Assembly: GCF_009905435.1 (NCBI RefSeq) | Contig: NZ_JAAAMT010000029.1 | Span: 1-64,000 of the forward strand | Reading direction: 5' to 3' | Source of the DNA: Pseudomonas sp. R5(2019) | GTDB lineage: Bacteria > Pseudomonadota > Gammaproteobacteria > Pseudomonadales > Pseudomonadaceae | DNA length: 64,000 nt | Program-made: the position numbers and the translations under genes | Shown here: positions 62,126-64,000 of the stretch, in pieces | How the letters are laid out: every line of letters begins with the position of its first letter | How positions within the stretch are numbered: position 1 is the first letter of the stretch | Notes under the pieces: generated by a model | Told to the model about the DNA's origin: nothing | Database searches by the model: none | The model's input: the letters and a program-made list of their open reading frames with translations, nothing else

Positions 62126-62220
62126 GGAGGAACTCCTGTCACTGGGAAGACAATGGGCTGTTGAATTTCGCAGTTGCATTGATCGAAAAGAATGGCGCGC
62201 ATTTCGATTCAGCCATCAGG

Positions 62221-62520
62221 CTACACATCGATGCCGATGCGGTCACCCTCATAGGCCACTTTATACAGGGTCAGGCCGGGGCAAGCGGCCTGTACCGGTT
62301 GCCCCCCAGGCAGACGAAATTCGATGCCATGGCGCTGGCATCGCAGAATGCCGTTGCTCAGGGTGGCGCTGTGCAGCGGTGCGCCCTGGTGCGGGCAGCG
62401 GTTTTCCAGCAGCAGCGGCTGGTTATCCTGCACCAGCAACAGCAACTGGTGCCCCGCCACCTCAAAGGTGTTGCGGTAACCTTCCTGCAGATTGATCAGA
62501 CGCTCGAGGGCAACGAACAT
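62221..62520 (-). CDS. Rieske [2Fe-2S] domain protein
   Basis: The 99-residue protein has both Rieske ligand boxes: NRCPHQGAPLHSA (Cys-x-His) and LRCQRHGIEFRLPGG (Cys-x2-His). These hold a 2Fe-2S cluster. Stand-alone small ferredoxins of this type give electrons to oxygenases or reductases; no partner is adjacent. It lies between rraA and the hydrolase gene, unlike the P. aeruginosa order as I recall it. Confidence 0.9.
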   Translation of the reverse strand: MFVALERLINLQEGYRNTFEVAGHQLLLLVQDNQPLLLENRCPHQGAPLHSATLSNGILRCQRHGIEFRLPGGQPVQAACPGLTLYKVAYEGDRIGIDV

Positions 62521-62598
62521 GACGCTTACTCACAAACCGAAAATGACCAGAAACGCTCTAATCGTCACATCTTAGCCGCATCTGCAGTCTTATGAAAC

Positions 62599-62778
62599 CG
62601 TAGGAGCAAGGCTTGTCGGAGCGCCGAACCGCTGCGATGAACGATGACACGCAATACCTGTTAAACCGCAGCGTCCTTATTCGCGGGCAAGCCGGAACGC
62701 CGGACCGCCGGCTCCTACCGGAGTGCGAGCAGAGTCCGCGGCGGCCACATCGCGAGCAAGCTCGGCTCCTACATCCCG
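62599..62778. repeat. Degenerate extragenic palindrome cluster
   Basis: GTAGGAGC at 62600-62607 is inverted as GGCTCCTAC at two later places (about 62710-62718 and 62766-62774), with CGGACCGCCGG and GCGGCGGCC-like GC tracts between. This is the usual look of Pseudomonas REP clusters. The last copy overlaps the end of the hydrolase gene. Confidence 0.55.
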
Positions 62779-63773
62779 ATCGCCAATGCAGTAGGGTTTG
62801 TCAGCAACGGTGCGGCCGGGTCGTTCAGCCAGCGCTCGACCATCGGCCAGACTTCCACCTGAGCCGCCTTGCTGACCAGCATTTCGACATGACCGAAATT
62901 CTCACTGAAGCCCTGCTCTCGCCCCAGGCAGACAAACTGCCGACATTGCGAGCCCACCTGTTCGAAGAGTTTGCGACAGGCCCACGCCGGGTCCTGATGA
63001 TCGCCCGCGGCGCTGACCGCCAACAGCGGCACATCCACCTCGGCCAGCCCAGCCCACCAGTCTCGGTCGGCATCCTTGAAACGGCCGAACAAACCGTGCC
63101 AGCGCAGGGTCTCGAGCGCCAGGCCGATGGGTTCGTCTTCGGGGCCGCGCTTGAGCCGCGAACCGGAGATCTGCGCGAAGCGCTTGAGCAGGAACCGACT
63201 GCTCCACTCCACCGGCGGCAATTTCAGCGGCCAATAGCTGCGACTGACCTGGCTGCCAAACAACACGGCGCTGGCCACCTGCGCGGCCTCCAGATAATGC
63301 CCGCCCAGCGCGGCGGCCAGGGTAATGCCGCCCAGCGAATGACCGATCCAGTGAGGTGCCTGGCCGCTTTGCTCGCAGACGAAGGCGGCGATGGCCGGCA
63401 AATCGTAACGGGCGTAATCGGCCACGCGATTCTTGCGGTAATCGCGATTGCGCGCCGACAAGCCATGACCGCGCATTTCCGCAATCCACACATCGAACCC
63501 GGCCCGGGCCAGGTAAGCCCCCAGGCCAATGCCCCGTGGTGAATACCAGAAACGCCGGTTGGAAAAACTGCCGTGCAGCAGAATCACCGGCACCCCGCGC
63601 ACTTGAGCCTGATCGGCCATGCCCAATCGGGTCACGGCCAGCTCAACACTGGGGTCCGGACTATTGCCTGCCTTGAGGCGATATACGTCTTCGCTCAAAT
63701 CGCCGCAGCGCTCGGCGCTGAGCAAGGCGACCGGGAAAAGATGACTACTGCTTTGCATGATCTTCTTGCACAA
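62769..63773 (-). CDS. Alpha/beta hydrolase (esterase/lipase-like)
   Basis: The 334-residue product has the fold markers PVILLHGSFSNRRFWYSPRGIGLGAYLARAG (oxyanion region), WIGHSLGGITLAAALGG (nucleophile Ser in GHSLG), a late Asp region (VDVPLLAVSAAGDHQDPAWACRKLFEQ) and His near the end (SENFGHVEMLVS). The triad is therefore complete. It corresponds by position to PA1771 of P. aeruginosa, annotated as an esterase or lipase. No signal peptide is seen. The substrate is unknown. Confidence 0.88.
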   Translation of the reverse strand: MCKKIMQSSSHLFPVALLSAERCGDLSEDVYRLKAGNSPDPSVELAVTRLGMADQAQVRGVPVILLHGSFSNRRFWYSPRGIGLGAYLARAGFDVWIAEMRGHGLSARNRDYRKNRVADYARYDLPAIAAFVCEQSGQAPHWIGHSLGGITLAAALGGHYLEAAQVASAVLFGSQVSRSYWPLKLPPVEWSSRFLLKRFAQISGSRLKRGPEDEPIGLALETLRWHGLFGRFKDADRDWWAGLAEVDVPLLAVSAAGDHQDPAWACRKLFEQVGSQCRQFVCLGREQGFSENFGHVEMLVSKAAQVEVWPMVERWLNDPAAPLLTNPTALAIGM

Positions 63774-63864
63774 AAAAGGGCGAAACCATCACTGGCACGC
63801 CCTGTTGGAACCATCGAAGCAGCCGCCCACCCACCTTGGCAGACAACTGCTTCACGTTCAGGCC

Positions 63865-64000
63865 TTAAACGGCACCCTGGCCTTCAGCGAGGAAGAACCA
63901 GGTTTCCAGGACCGAGTCAGGGTTCAGCGAGACGCTTTCGATACCCTGTTCCATCAGCCACTTGGCCAGGTCCGGGTGATCGGAAGGGCCCTGACCGCAA
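63865..64000 (-). CDS. ppsA: Phosphoenolpyruvate synthase, C-terminal end (partial)
   Basis: The visible 44 codons read CGQGPSDHPDLAKWLMEQG and IESVSLNPDSVLETWFFLAEGQGAV before TAA. This is the conserved end of PpsA, including the CGQ..SD..P catalytic-cysteine region and SLNPDS. The enzyme makes PEP from pyruvate and ATP in gluconeogenesis. The rest lies right of the window. Order next to the hydrolase and rraA is as in P. aeruginosa. Confidence 0.92.
   Translation of the reverse strand, partial: CGQGPSDHPDLAKWLMEQGIESVSLNPDSVLETWFFLAEGQGAV

Noticed and set aside
1..64000. CRISPR arrays, tRNA or rRNA genes
   Set aside because: No regularly spaced direct repeats and no tRNA or rRNA signatures were seen; both islands are in protein genes, not tRNA genes.

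Overview
The window looks like chromosomal DNA of a Pseudomonas, probably near the P. fluorescens group. The evidence is the gene order dnaX-ebfC-...-recR, the run ppsA / hydrolase / rraA / cmaX / crfX / cmpX / sigX / oprF / cobA, the nasS-nasT-nasA cluster, rmf beside pyrD, and the GC-rich repeats with a GTGGGAGCGGATTTA core. No tRNA, rRNA or CRISPR array was seen.

Layout. (1) 1-4.7 kb, minus strand: recR, a CurA-like oxidoreductase, ebfC, dnaX and the 4.5S SRP RNA. (2) 4.8-12 kb, minus strand: a 1536-residue LRR protein with a C-terminal NEL (IpaH/SspH-type) E3 ligase signature, a zinc metallopeptidase and an ammonium transporter. (3) 12.3-15 kb, plus strand: three coupled small envelope-protein genes (YqjD/YqjE/YqjK-like) and a dGTPase. 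(4) 15.2-42.4 kb: a BvgA/BvgS-type two-component operon broken by two different integrated elements. (5) 42.4-64 kb: core genes yggL, dacB, a CHASE-PAS-GGDEF diguanylate cyclase, rlmL, rmf, pyrD, nasSTA with a PP2C-kinase fusion, cobA, oprF-sigX-cmpX-crfX-cmaX, rraA, a Rieske protein, a hydrolase and the end of ppsA.

The most unusual part is region 4. Element 1 (about 13.2 kb, 15.81-29.03 kb) sits in the last helix of the response-regulator gene. Its missing 26 codons lie intact at the far end and overlap the sensor-kinase start by ATGA. Element 2 (about 9.6 kb, 30.66-40.24 kb) splits that same kinase between its two periplasmic solute-binding domains and its PAS/kinase half. Each element has its own large serine recombinase starting about 50-60 bp inside one end. 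Joining the two ends of either element gives an imperfect palindrome centred on a 2-bp core, and precise excision would restore the host reading frame in both cases.

Element 2 looks like an integrated mobilizable plasmid: a ColE2-type Rep, two copies of a ColE2-like origin, a MobV-type relaxase, a possible counter-transcript leader, a family of about 24-bp repeats and a four-gene operon of unknown function. Element 1 carries many small unknown genes, three proteins with the same CxxC...CSxxC zinc knuckle, an FRG-domain protein, a possible HEPN-like protein, a small serine resolvase with a candidate site, a hairpin-rich non-coding stretch, and an IS1111-type IS110 insertion. That IS split a small gene, which would be restored in frame by exact loss of the IS.

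Functions come from motif recognition and knowledge of families; no database search was run. Small genes inside the two elements are mostly unrecognised and are described only by what can be seen.
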